This document shows, one piece after another, positions 35,195 through 47,749 of a stretch of 64,000 bases of DNA. The notes under the pieces are model-generated. The model was not told the origin of the DNA, did not search any database, and saw only the letters and a list, made by a program, of their open reading frames with translations. How positions within the stretch are numbered: the first letter of the stretch is position 1; each line of letters opens with the position of its first letter. The position numbers were made by a program, and so were the translations under genes. Source of the stretch: Siphonodentalium dalli (Eukaryota; Mollusca; Scaphopoda; Gadilida; Siphonodentaliidae); the NCBI GenBank assembly GCA_032622095.1, contig CP136066.1, positions 148,395,559-148,459,558 on the forward strand. The letters run 5' to 3'.

Positions 35195-35549
35195 ACTAGG
35201 CTGTAACGATAGACTTCTTCATGACACCTTAAAAATCACGATACATGATCAACGAATCGATACACACCATCATACACGAAACGAATACCACCTGAGTTAT
35301 CCGAACTAACATTTGTTTAATTTTGTAATTGTTAGCTAGACGAGTGACAATTACACACACAGATAGACTCGGATGTACACTTGAGAGAAAATTGCAGGGA
35401 TTGCTCATTTACACATGCCCATCTTCAGAAACTACTTGATTTCCTGTATCGCAAATTCGTGATACACATGAGACGATACGATATGCTTAATACCGTTCGA
35501 TAATGTATCGCGATACATTGAATTCACGATGACTTGTTACAGCCCTTGC
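35195..35549. mobile_element. Probable hAT-type MITE
   Basis: Ends CTAGGCTGTAACGAT and GTTACAGCCCTTG are inverted matches around the GGCTGTAAC core. Internal CGATACA/TGTATCG blocks (35240-35275, 35470-35520) are also inverted. hAT MITEs often carry CAGGGCTGTAA-like ends. An exact 8-bp duplication could not be confirmed (a TATAATT occurs near both sides). Confidence 0.45.
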
Positions 35550-37460
35550 TATAATTGACCGCAGTTGATCGTATCAAGTACCGCGATCATACAGGTGGTC
35601 AACCTTGTTAACGAGTGTCAATTAATTAGATAGAGCATAGCTGTAATTCATTCAACAGTGGTTCTAAATTTCCTTACATAAATGTGAATTCAACTGCAAT
35701 ACTAGTAGTTTTCTTCCTTCATCTCCCCAAAATGGAAAGCCTGATTCGTATGTTTCAGTTGGTCGAAAATAGTATCCATTAGGCCTGAAAACAGTGTTTC
35801 CGGTAACCCGCCCAACCCTAGTCCAGACATCCGCCCTTACTAATTGTATCGACACCGTGACCATTTTAACAAATGCAATAAACGAAACAAAAAAAATATC
35901 ACATTGATCAATATCTGATTGTAGTAAAACGGTGCTCACCAGTCACCGGTCTGCAGTCTTATCCCTTCCAATAGTAATGCGCTTATTGTTTTCTGATATA
36001 TATATATACGTACTGTGTGTCATCTGTTATGCGAAGTCAAAAAATTAAAAACAAATTTAATTAATTTTCGCACACTCGACCATACTATAATTCCTTCCGT
36101 TACTGGAAACATCATAGTTTTTATGCGTCAGTATGGTTTCGCAACTCACGGATATAGTTACAACTACATTTAGCTATTCGTATTTGTAAATTCATGTGGT
36201 GCCAAACAATTGCATCGAAACAACGACAACGTTTATAACTACTGAACATGGATAATCGTTCGCAGTGAAATTTTAACTATGCGCTATCTACAATGTTCTT
36301 ATTGTAGATTATTAATAACTCTCTAATTTCAATATTTCACAGATCGAATCCATTGTTATATGAATATTACTGATACAATCAGAGTGGCATTGTTGATCAA
36401 TGTCTAATTAGTCCAATAAGATCAAACCTGAATTTAATGTTTCTGTCATTTGCATAATGAGGTCCCCAAATTAGTACAGAGGCCAGGCAAGAAAAACATA
36501 ATTCCGTCGACATCAAAATGAATATAACTGAAACAATTTTGTTCTATTAGGCAGTGTATTTGTGGACCCTTCAATACTGGTAGTCGACAGCGAATTTATT
36601 GGTAAAACATGTAGATTTGACATCCAAAAAACTATTTTTTATAAAAAGTTATTTATCCCAATTTTTGAATACTAAGAAGATCCAAATTGTTTTTATGTTG
36701 TAACACTATGGATATTCTACCTGAAAATGCATCCAAACAATTTTGGGATTAAGTAGAAAAATTTGTTTGTCTAAAAAAAAATCAGAAATTCAAATATTTT
36801 ATCAAATTTTTTTATCCTTACATGGAGGTTATGGACTCAAATTTACCTTGATTTATGCTCTTGGTAAAAATATACTACCCCTCCCCTAAAAAATTTAAAA
36901 TCTCGAAAATATTCTATATTTTGGTATAAGCCGACAAAATATAAAAATATGTACAATAGGTCACTCCGGAAGTCTGCTTATATTTATATCAGATTATGGT
37001 GGGTTTGTTGAATAACAACAATACTTCAAAACAATTTTAAAATGTGATTTTTTAAGAAATGGTTGTAGATTTTGTTGCGTTCCGTGGAGTATGGATGCAA
37101 GTTGGTCCGACATTTTGTGTGGAACGCGAACACTCAACTGGTGATTTAATGGGTTATTTATTGTATTTTCTTCATGTAAAGTGGCGAAATCAATTTGGCG
37201 CAATCACGCCAACGGCCCAGCGATGTACCAAACCCGCCCAATTTTCCACCCAACTATTTTTCACAGGGGAGCGCTGTTGTGCTTCGATTCGTTTAAAAAA
37301 ACTAACAGTTGCATAATTCGCATTTGGGAAGATAATAAACAACTTGGCATCATATTCTTTGAATATACTTTGCGAGATGGAATGGAAAATATTGTGGATA
37401 TATGGCGGTTCCCAGTAATTTGACAACAGCATTCAGTTAAATCACCTATGGTTTATTGGA
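35550..37460. other. Gene-free stretch, nothing recognised
   Basis: A 91-codon minus frame (35939-35664) and overlapping frames at 36994-37432 have no motif that I recognise. A short (TA)n lies at 35996-36008. Confidence 0.35.
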
Positions 37461-37462
37461 CT

Positions 37463-37912
37463 AGCTAATTCGCTATGATGTTGGTGGGCCCTGCTGAACT
37501 GCAATAATGCTGGTATTGACAAGCTGATGCTTTTAAGAAAACATACCGTTTAGTTTTATAAAATTATCAATTTTGCGGTCTTTGGCTAATCAGAACAAAT
37601 CGAGGACAATCTGCTATGCGTATAAAACAGTCAAACACATGTATATTGTAAACTGTTTTAATAAATGCAGTGTCATAAATTGCAAACCGACCATGTTTAA
37701 TCTATATTTCTGTCGTTTAGCAAACACCAGCGCAGCTATTATTAAAATATTAAAAAATATATATGTTCTTGAATGTTTCATGCAGACACTGGCCCGGATT
37801 AAATTACAACTTTAGAACAAATAACGGTACTTTTTTCTGAACAGCATCAGTCTGACGTACCAGCATCATAGAAATTCAGCAGGACCCACCAGCATCGTAG
37901 CACATTAGCAGG
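37463..37912. mobile_element. MITE-like element, ~80-bp imperfect inverted ends
   Basis: CGCTATGATGTTGGTGGGCC followed by CTGCTGAA (37491-37518) is matched inverted by TTCAGCAGGACCCACCAGCAT at 37875-37896, with further pairing of ATGCTGGTA/TACCAGCAT. A partial copy occurs at 60068-60118 (GGCGTTGGTGGGGCCTGCTG). Confidence 0.55.
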
Positions 37913-37959
37913 ACCACTTACCCAGATGTGCAAATACGGCATGCATGCGATTGAGCTCC

Positions 37960-38335
37960 ATAGTGAACAAGAGGACAGCATACCCGATTTGATGACCAAA
38001 AAGGCTTCATCTCTGGACAATTTATGGCCGAAAATAGCCGTTTGGTAGAAGATTTGATGAACAGTACTAAGAAACGAAATATACCTGTTCTATTATAACT
38101 GCTTGATTTTGAAAAGATTTTGACTCGGTATCATGGTGTTTCATGTCCGATGCCATGAAGATATTTAATGTGGGTGACATTTTCATCAACGGCTATATGC
38201 AAACTCTATATCGAGAAATCAGTTCTAACCTTAATATTAATAGAAATTTGTCACCATCCTTCACTATATAAGGCGGCTGTTGGCAAGGTGATGTATTCTA
38301 TTTTGAATTTGGCCGATGAAATGCTGATAAAATAA
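37960..38335 (+). pseudogene. LINE reverse transcriptase fragment
   Basis: From 38000 the frame reads KGFISGQFMAENSRLVEDLM then NSTKKRNIPVLL, a stop, and LLDFEK. This is the non-LTR RT region from the 'GF-x-GR' motif to the first catalytic block. After a frameshift it reads IFNVGDIFINGYMQTLYREI, NLSPSFTI, a stop, and GGCWQGDVFYFEFG, equivalent to the F-N-x-G...LSP...RGxRQGDPLSP motif. In-frame stops and frameshifts show it is dead. The YxDD block is not present. Distinct from the LINE tail at 20.5-21.1 kb. Confidence 0.75.
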
Positions 38336-38728
38336 AATGTTCCCAATTTTTTTTGAAATTTTGACTAAAAATCGTAAAATTAGCACAAAATTGTTGTCAC
38401 TACATGAACAAATTGTGCAAGATTTGACTGTTCTCATTCCATATACTGGAATTGTGAAAATAATTTTAAAAAATAGGGGATGGTCAGATTTTCACGGGCA
38501 ACTCATAAGATGTAAACCAAAATAATTTTTACAGTTTTGTGTATCCCCGAGGCCACAACCATATTTAATACATAGACCCTTTCTTCTTATGTGCGAAAAC
38601 AGAACAAACGGAATAAACTCCTATGTGGAAACAAACACATTTGTAACACCAAATTTTGTGATTAATTATCAAATATTTCTATTTCTGTACAAGAAACTGC
38701 CCTCATATGTATTTTTCTACAAACCATA

Positions 38729-38794
<66 letters not shown>
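38729..38794. repeat. (AT)n microsatellite
   Basis: Uninterrupted AT repeat of about 65 bases. Confidence 0.98.
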
Positions 38795-38797
<3 letters not shown>

Positions 38798-39855
38798 GTG
38801 CAAAATGTTCTAAGCTAGATAATGCCAATTGACGTCACGTTGGGTGATGTAGTAAGACAGGAGAATTTCAAAAAATTAGAATGGCGGCCATCTTGGATTT
38901 CAAAATGGTGGGGAAAATGACCACGAACCAGATCACCTGACTTGAAGAAAATCAATCAATAACTATTCCGCTATCAACTTCTGAAGTCAATATGAGGATA
39001 CATTTTATGCACAAAACCCCGGACCAGGAGACAACACAAATTACCCATTCATCAAATACAAGCCGTGGTGTGAATACACAGTATATGTGCTTCTGAATAA
39101 TGAGATATTTTGTAGCTAATAATTTGCCTATTCTCGTGATCAGCATGTGTGGCTGGTTCTGCTGCGTAAAGTTAGCCCCCATGATCATTACCGAAGAGAC
39201 TGTAACTGTAACGGTATCAACACACTGACTAGAACAATATATCGACTCGTATTGTTCAGGTCGCGAGGACGGGTACAGTCTTGTTCGATAACTTAAATTG
39301 TTTCCTGGAACTCTAAATGACTTTACGATATTTTGTGAAACAATCGATTCGTGTATACCTGGTCCAAGAGAGTTGTTCGACCACTTTAGAAAACAAAACT
39401 GACGTTAACTGACACTTCAATAAATAATATAGGTTGGCTTGCCGTTAGAATTAAAAGCGGATGGTGTTGAATTGCCATCAAAATTCAAGCATTGTTTACA
39501 CTGGACCACAATTATGTGGGCGCCCTTTTGTCAGATGTCAAATCATATCTCTCGTGTTGATGGAAAGTTTAAACGTAGGTATTGATACTCGATATAGGTT
39601 TCCGCGAAAGTGCTAAGAGCTCATCTCTAATCTACCCTTCTCCACTGGCATTGTCCCGTCTCTATTGTATTAAGCTTATGAAGTAGGGCCATAAACAACA
39701 CACGTATTTCATAATTATTAACTTTAATGTGTAATTCTTCACTTTCGTGAAATAATCAGAAAAGTATACAGAAGTGTCAGCAACCACGCGTATAGCAGGT
39801 GTGTGGCTCCAAAAAATCAACATATCCTCATGCAACTAAGTTCATACTGAACGTA
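38795..39855. other. Gene-free stretch, nothing recognised
   Basis: Contains an AGAATGGCGGCCATCTTGGA fragment near 38878. No exon-like frame. Confidence 0.35.
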
Positions 39856-39857
39856 TT

Positions 39858-40243
39858 TTAAAAAGCCAAACACGCCCATATTGGCGTTATTTGAATCTAA
39901 ACTACGCTCTATGTGAACGTAAATGGGCATGAAAACAGTAGATTCTGAAATAAGTCCATACTGAACGTAAATCTGTTATTCCGTTGAATGGCGAGGGCAG
40001 CGGTGAAACCACATTATATAAAGAGCGTGAATCTGGTGAGTCGTGTCGATGAACAAATTTAGATTAAATAGTGCCAATATGGGAGTGTTTCATATGAGGT
40101 GCATCAGATAGTCAGATACGCCCGATACGGAGGTAATTGTAAAATGAATACGCTCATATATGACTGTTTTCGTGCCCGTTTACGTCCATATAGAGCGTAA
40201 TTCAGATTCAAACAATGCTGATATGGGTGTATTTGGGTTTTTG
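39858..40243. mobile_element. MITE-like element with ~80-bp imperfect inverted ends
   Basis: TTTGAATCTAAACTACGCTC and GTAAATGGGCATGAAAACAG (left) pair with GAGCGTAATTCAGATTCAAA and CTGTTTTCGTGCCCGTTTAC (right). The internal block around TTATTCCGTTGAATGGCG...TATATAAAGAGCGTGAATCTGG is shared with 54300-54385. Confidence 0.6.
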
Positions 40244-43066
40244 AACGTCCAATGTGCATGGATGTATTTTTGATATAACAGGCTGAATACATAGTCAAGA
40301 AACTTATTTTTATTGAAGCATGCATAGTAATGTCCCTCTAATACGTTATTTATCGAGATTGTATCAATTTAAAGGTAGAAAGTTTATATATCAAGCAATA
40401 TGTTCTCATGAAGTGGTACGTCTGTGATCAATCAAGCTAAATTATTATGGCTCATATGTCGTCCTCCAAATTATGTCTAGTCAATTTGAAAAGCCACTAA
40501 CTATAGGATCGACAAATCACTTATTTTATAAAATAAAAGGCCGCTAAATTGTTTTATTATATGCTCAAGGAAACCATGCCCAAGTCACATCAATTTCGCT
40601 TTTTAGTTTGACCATATCAGGAATAAACTTACTTCTTTATAAACTAGTGGTGGGCTGTCCCAAATGGTACTAAGAATACTAAGTACAATTTTAAGTCGAA
40701 AACGAGTGATAACTCCACAAAAAAATCGGATGGACCTCATACTCGTCAAAACTAAAATGTTGTATAGACAATATTTGGATTTTTAACTTCTAAAGTGTCG
40801 TATAACACGATCAAATCATGTTTTCTCACCAACTATAGAAGATAATTGAATATGAAAGTGTATCAAGTATAACAACTATGATATAAAGAGTTATTTTGTA
40901 AAGTTATTGGTAGATAACAATTCTAGTTCCAGAGATAGATATAGATATAGTTTTTAGTGTCTCCTGAATAATTCGATTTTCCTGAGGTACGACCTTTTAG
41001 AAGCCCACCGAGGATAGGGACATATAATTAATCATAAGATGTCAATCCATGGAATACTGTAAAACAATTTTAATACTATTTGACTGCCACACACTTTGAC
41101 ATTAATGTTATTTCTCCATAGCCTAAATTTCTTGATTACTTTCACGCTACAGAAATGACAGCAGCGTCAAATGACCACGCATATACCGCGTGTATAAAAC
41201 TATACCTGGATACTATTCGATGCATCTTATGATTTAAAACAAGAAAACCATAATCAGAAATGGTAACGCCCTCAAGATTATATTATTACGCATAAATATA
41301 AATTATAAAAAAAATGTTAAATATATTGGTTACATGAATGCACTGCCTCAGAATTCCGTTAAAATAACTAATCCTTCAAATTATTACAAAAAACTATGGC
41401 TTATTACTGCAGGTTTCTAATTCACCACACCAGAAGTCTCTAAATGCGGATCAAAAATCGGAGTCATTGTGTTCCTGCTATAAAATCTTCAACAGTGAAC
41501 AAACCACTATTATGATGATCGTGTCGTTATTTGTTTAAAATACGTATCAATTGACATATACGCACCCGTTCCCTCATTAAAATCAACATATTTCGACAAT
41601 TTTAGGGAACTCCGCGAATTCGGGGAACTCCGCAAATAGACCTCCGCAAATAGGGACCTATACTGCGAATTGTCGAAACCGGAAAAACCGATTATCTATT
41701 TACAAAACGTCCACAGACACACATCGATCTAAAATTTGCCCACCAGCATACACCCGATGGGCGTCAATAAGATTTAGATGCTGTATGATGACTCATTCGG
41801 ATAGGACTGCCTTGATAATATCCGTTTTGGCTGCTAATCATCATTAATCAGACAAATCAACAAGGCTGAACATTTACAAAGAAACGAAACATGGAAAATA
41901 AACTGACAAGGGTTATATATCGTGCATCGCTGTTGAATATGACGAACATGTCAAATAAATAAATGTGCGATTTCTTCACATTATGCATGTGTATGGGTGC
42001 GGGCAGTGGTAAGTCTTGCGTAGGGGACTGCACACTGCATGGAGCGTGTATGTATGCATGTGAACACACTGGTTGTATCTATCCGGTGGTTGGTCGCGAT
42101 ATAGTCGTGAGTGGGTATCTATCTTATATATTGCGTCAATCATATGGAAGCAGTGTGTCGCAAACACTAGCGAATGTACCTTGTTCGTTCAGTCGCTATC
42201 AAATAAAAACTATCCGGTTTATAAAATCAACCAAGTTGTTGAGGTTTGAATCTCAAAATTGGGAATAGTATAATCCTATATATCACACTAGCTGAAATGG
42301 GAGCCTTTATCATGTTCAGCATCGGAGGGGCATGCGGCCCCTTTTGTGTGTTAGGGCCAGCGGTCCCTGTGTGCGCTTCGCGCACATGACTAAAGCCCCT
42401 GGTTGATTATGAGCACGAGAATATCACCAGTGGAATTATAAATTTATAAGTTCTTTGTAATAGAGTTGTCCTCCTTGGGCATTGTGGATAATGGAAATAG
42501 TAAGATTTCTACATACTTTATATGTTCTATATAGCACATCAATACGGTACACAGGACGAACATTTCAAGTAGACAGACGTGTAGACACGAATTCAATATG
42601 TCCAATATAGTATGCCGCGTATTGATCATGATGATGACCCTAAAATAAATAAAATATAAAACATAACTATGCTGAACGCAATTACAATGAATCTTTCTTA
42701 GGCTCCGACATGGAGTCCTAAATGATTCACATACAAATCAAATGGTAGTTAATGCAAACTAGCATTTCCATAATTCATAGTGCTCCATTCTGGAGACTTC
42801 AAAATTCCATCTTACTTATAAATTAATTATATAAAAATACTCTGAATGAGCATTGTTACAAATCCAATCGTATTATCAAATTAAATACACTAGAAATCTC
42901 ATTGACTTCACAGCCAAATACTATACTAAAATACAATGAGACAAACATGAAATAAATCAAACTAAACATTTTACAACAACAGATTACAATAAATCAATCT
43001 TACACACAATGACACACATGCAATATTAGTTCAGCTTACCAATTCAAGACGATTTAGGTCTGGACA
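40244..43066. other. Mostly gene-free; inverted repeat-C copy at 41225-41310
   Basis: 41230-41290 is the complement of repeat family C (AACCATAATCAGAAATGGTAA, CCCTCAAGATTATAT). Two small GC hairpins lie at about 42326-42341 (GGGGCATGCGGCCCC) and 42370-42390 (TGTGCGCTTCGCGCACA). No protein-coding exon is supported; the frames at 41857-42268 are unremarkable. Confidence 0.4.
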
Positions 43067-43396
43067 TGTTCCAATAATATATGATGAAGTTTAGTTTGAT
43101 TTTGATGAAGCTAAAAACCAGTGTTAATGGCTTTGCGGCCAGCGCTAAAAATTATAAAGGTAGAATGAAATTGGGTTTCTCAATGATGGCGGAGTTTTCT
43201 ATTGGCGGGAATTCTATTAAGCTTCCGCGATAATCCCGGGTGAGTGAGCGATAAGCCACTGGAGTGTGCAATGAAAAAATAGCGTACGCAAATATATTAT
43301 AGAGGGCCAGGGAATAGTGAAATAGTTAGTGGTTAGTGATTTTGCATTTAGTATAACATTAAATTAGTATAAATCATGTATTCTATGCCTGTTACA
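43067..43396 (-). repeat. 3' LTR of a Ty3/gypsy element (minus strand)
   Basis: About 330 bp with TG...CA ends: TGTTCCAATAATATATGATG at the left and CTATGCCTGTTACA at the right. It is nearly identical to 52652-52986. In element (minus-strand) sense it begins TGTAACAGGCATAG directly after a polypurine tract, which identifies it as the 3' LTR. Confidence 0.85.
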
Positions 43397-43414
43397 TCCT
43401 CCCCCCTCCACTTT
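43397..43414 (-). promoter_or_regulatory. Polypurine tract (plus-strand priming site)
   Basis: On the minus strand the sequence reads GTGGAGGGGGGAGGA immediately before the TGTAACA start of the LTR. That is the position and composition of the PPT of LTR retroelements. Confidence 0.8.
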
Positions 43415-44164
43415 GAAAAAGACACTTGAGTCTTTTTCCAAAACAATATATATATACTTAGATACTTATCATAACACCACCAACAGAGTGAACATGAAAT
43501 ATATTCATGTTTCCAATCCACAAGCTGAAATGTACTGACAACTTGAAAGTGAAATATAACCATTCATCTACACTGACTTGCTGATTACTGGAATAAATAG
43601 CTATCATAAAAACAAAACATACAATTTGAAAGGATTACATTATTACACACAGAGCATAAGATCAAATAAAGAAATTCCTTGCATACTGGTACCTCATATG
43701 AGTCTTGGCTCTACACTGGATCGTCAGCTGAAATTCCTAGTATACCTCTGATAGTACGAGATAATAAGTAATACCCTTTTGATTAAAACACTACTTATAT
43801 TGAAAAACATCATGTGACCAGCTACAAGTATCCAAAATCATCATTACTATTTAACTCTGAAATATAATGTTCTGTTAAGTCACTTTGCTGTCAAAATGCT
43901 GAGAAATGCTCTATCAAATTAATGTAACATTTTATTTCACACAATCCGGCTCAACTTAAATTTTATATACACAATTTTTGTTTTCTCTCAGACCTTTTAA
44001 ACAAGTCTGTAAGGCAAAAATATATCCAAACATTAGATAAGCATTTAATTAAACAATTTTAGTGGATAGTCTGTTCCACTGAAAAGATAGTACATTGAAC
44101 TCTGGCAGTTATCAGTATATTCAAATGTGAATTAAAATTTATAGCTGTAGGTAATCAGTCAATA
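43415..44164 (-). other. Retroelement 3' internal untranslated region
   Basis: AT-rich, non-coding sequence between the end of the pol frame (stop at 44165-44167) and the polypurine tract. Confidence 0.5.
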
Positions 44165-46575
44165 TTATTTCAGAATTATAGAAAACAATGTATGGAGCAT
44201 ATCAGGTGACATAGTTTGGAGCAAATTCTTATCTGTAAGTCGCCGCATCATTTCAGTCTTACTAACAAGGTCATGTGAATTCTGTAAGGAATAAACAAAA
44301 TCTCCTGACTGCTGCCAACTTGGAGGTTTCCTGCAACGACTGGGCCTGCGAGGCTCTGTATTCGATACAATACTGGATTCAGTACTATTTTCACCTGAAA
44401 TTTCTCTACTTATTGGTTCAATACTGTTGATATCAGTTTCAACAGTCTCACCATTGTCTTTATTCTGATCAAGCTGAGTACTTACATTAGGACTTTCATG
44501 ATCCTGTTGTTGGATTGTGTCCAATTGGGTACTTACCTGTTCTTCAATATCACTTACACTTTCTTCATTCTCTTTATCTCTTTGACTTACTTGGTGCGCA
44601 CCTTGGCTATCCTCCTCTCGATTACCAGGAGGGTGGTCGTCACCACTTGAGGACATATCTGTATTTATCTCTGCATCCTTACCTTCTTCAGTAGTAGGCA
44701 TAACTGCTGAATTACCCTTAGAAAGGGTTATTACACAATAATCATCTGTATTCTCCGGTTCACTCTCTTTCCTTACCTCTGGCTTTGACTTTCTCTTTGC
44801 TGGAATCGGTTTACTCACCTCTTTAGGTTCTCTAACCACATCGCTCCCTTCTACAACTTCCTCGTCTATAGGTATAGATCCAATAGGTAATAAATGGTTT
44901 CTATGAAGACTCTTTCTCTTACCTGTGTCGGATTCCAATATATATACTGGGATATCCTTATTAGGCTGATCTATGACTTTGTACACTTCTTTATCATACT
45001 TATCTGCTATCTTGTGTCTTCCTTCAAAATCTAATCTCTTAACCAATACTGAATCACATACCATTAATGTAGCGGCCCGCGCTTTCAAATCAAAATTCCT
45101 CTTTTGCTTTGCTCTAGCTTTGTCTGATGCATTTATAGCAACCTCATAGGCTTCAGATAGCCTTTCTTTCAAATTTATAATGTAATCTGAAACGTACTCT
45201 CTGTTATTCTCACCAATCACTGTAGTATTGTCATCAGCTGAATATTTATCTAAACCAAATAATATGTCGGCTGGAAGTCTTAGTTCTCTTCCAAACATCA
45301 ATTTGAATGGTGCAAAACCTGTTGATTCGTGAATCGTGACGCGTACAATTATAAGCATGAACCAAAGATCCGATATGACTCTTCCAATCCTTCTTTTCAC
45401 CTAGCTCTAATGTGCCCAACATGCTAATTAACGTACGATTAAATCTCTCAGTAATCCCGTTACACATTGGGTGGTATGGTGACGTTCTCGACTTCTTTAT
45501 ATTACATAATAAACAAAGTTCTTTGATAAATTCTGACTCGAAGTTCGCACCTTGATCACTATGAATCCTGTTGGGAAATCCACAATAAACAAAAAAGTTG
45601 CTAAAAAGGACATCTGCTGTAGTCTTAGCAGTCATATTTCTTGTTGGAAATGCTAAAGCAAATTTAGAAAAATGATCAGTAATAACCAATATGTACTGAA
45701 ATCCTCCTTTGCACATTTCAACTGTCAAATAATCAATACAAATTAATTCAAGTGGGTGGGTAGTAGAGATTGAAACCATCTTGGCACGGGTATCCGTCGG
45801 AGATTTTCTACGCAAACAACGTGGACATTGTTTAATAAAATCCTCCACAGTTCTGTCAATACCTGGCCAAAAGAAACGCTGTTTAATTAAAGAAACTGTT
45901 CTCTCCATGCCTGGATGCCCAACATCTGAATGTAATGAACAAATACTTTGTTTTTTAGGGAATCTGGAATTACTATCTGCAATTGTTTTCCATCTCCATT
46001 CTGGGTTTCCCTACAAAGAACACCTCTCATGAACTTTAATGATTGAAAATGCCTATAAAAAGCTGAATGTTCCTTATCAGGGGGGAAATTATGTCTCAAT
46101 GGTCTTCGACCATTCGTAATGCTTTCATCCATGGACCTAAAATTTTATCTCCCTCTTGTAACCTCCTCAAATCTGAGGGTGTCATAATATCAATATCTGA
46201 GCTGAAATGATCAAAATCAAATGGTAGAAATCATATCATTATTAATGCATTCGGTGTGTACACCATCTTGGCACACCCTAGATAAACCATCGGCATCTCC
46301 ATTACTTTTACCTGGCCTGTAATATATATCAAAATCATATGTGCCAAGTGCAGCGAACCATATATGGCCTGTTGCATATAATTTTGCTGAGGACAAAACA
46401 AATGTTAGTGGATTGTTATCTGTATAGACAGTAAATTTATTATTAAAGAGATAATCATTGAATTTTTCTGTTACTGCCCATTTGAGCCCTAAAAATTCAA
46501 GTTTATGAGCAGGGTATGATCTCTCAGCAGCAGTTAATCCACGGCTGGCATATAGTAGAGCAGCAGAGACCGAAA
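44165..46575 (-). pseudogene. pol: Ty3/gypsy pol, RNase H-integrase part, frameshifted
   Basis: Minus strand, 5' truncated. At 46575-46240 are RNase H signatures (LLYASRGL, FTVYTDNNPL, YYRPGKSNGDADGLSR). At 46132-45246 is integrase: the zinc-binding part around LHSDVGHPGM is split by a frameshift near 45905-45945 and followed by CPRC. The catalytic core then has D in CIDYL, D in HSDQG and E in GITERFN, with exactly 35 residues between the last two (D-35-E). At 45400-44165, after a second frameshift caused by a near-perfect 7-bp duplication (ATTCGTG/AATCGTG, 45324-45338), come STGFAPFKLMFGREL and a long acidic tail rich in S, E and T ending RRPSRCRKPPSW. Reverse transcriptase, protease and gag are absent. 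With two frameshifts and stops (one near 46220) the copy cannot be functional. Confidence 0.9.
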
Positions 46576-47749
46576 AAAAATCGGTCCAACCATGTCGGAG
46601 AGTAACAAACTGAAAGACATATCAAAATGTTCATCTTGATACAGCCGATGCCATACCAGTGTTGCCTTTCCGGGTTAGGTTGTACGATTTTCTATTTTTG
46701 GGGTAGAATCTCCCCTTTTCTAAATAAAAATGGTGAAAACTGGAATCGACCTTAAAATCGTTCATTTTGGTATATTTTTGTGGTTGTTACTTTATTGAAA
46801 CAACTAGTTGAAATAAATTGGTTGTTTTGATGGTTGCTACAATGATATTTTCATCTCTTTGTCCACAAATAATTTTTTTGGTGTAAAATCGACGTTTTTT
46901 GCTAAAAAAAAATCGGTGAAATTTGTGATTTTTGTCCTCCAAAATAAAACAAATATCAATATAATATCAAAACCCATCTGAATTAAATAATATCTACCCG
47001 CTTCAAGTATCTAGCCAATATATCTATATCCTTACATATTTTTGTGAACGAATTTTCGAGTTTAATTCTAATAAAATATGGTTTCCATGGAAACGATTTG
47101 TGATAACCGCGAACAGGAACCGTCCTATATTCATAAAATAGCTTATATATTATGGTGTGGAATGATTCTGTGCCAAAACTGTTGTCAAGAAGAAGACAAA
47201 AGAACCCCATACATGTAAGTCTGTGTACTAATAACATGCTTATAATATGTTACGAGTTCAGCTTTTCTACATATGCATATATATACCATTAATGATGGGG
47301 TATCACCCTTTTAAGAAAGCTTTGCAAACCGACTGGGACAAAATAGCATATCATTACCATATTTATATGTTAAAAACTTCAATGTTTCAGTTTATACTAC
47401 TCTATGAGTTTATATCCATGATTGACATTGGACACCCCTCCCCATGTTGACTTCCAGGGATGTGATGACATGATGACGTCACCGACGTCATGACGTCATA
47501 GTTCAACAGAAATGCAATAAAACAGGAATGTCTCACATTGATGTTATGGCAGGATATGTTGATTTTTCGGGATAACCTCGGCTCTTTCATAACGATACTA
47601 TGATATGGCATCTGAATATTTATCTGCTCTCCATGACTGCTTTCTTATCGGGTAAATATGTTTTATCTCTATATAATTGATAAAGTGTGTTAATGCCAGC
47701 ATACAGGTACCTTGAATTTTAGGGCTGGGGTTTGTTTATCCATTTTCGA
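46576..47749. other. Junction and gene-free stretch beyond the pol break
   Basis: Retroelement homology stops at about 46575 within an ACCGAAAAAAAATCGGT palindrome. The following AT-rich sequence contains several CGA/ATCG-flanked T runs but no recognisable coding or repeat match. Confidence 0.45.

Noticed and set aside
33844-35939. 70- and 91-codon minus-strand frames (33844-34056, 35664-35939)
   Set aside because: No motif, no paired exons with consistent phase; length compatible with chance in this composition.
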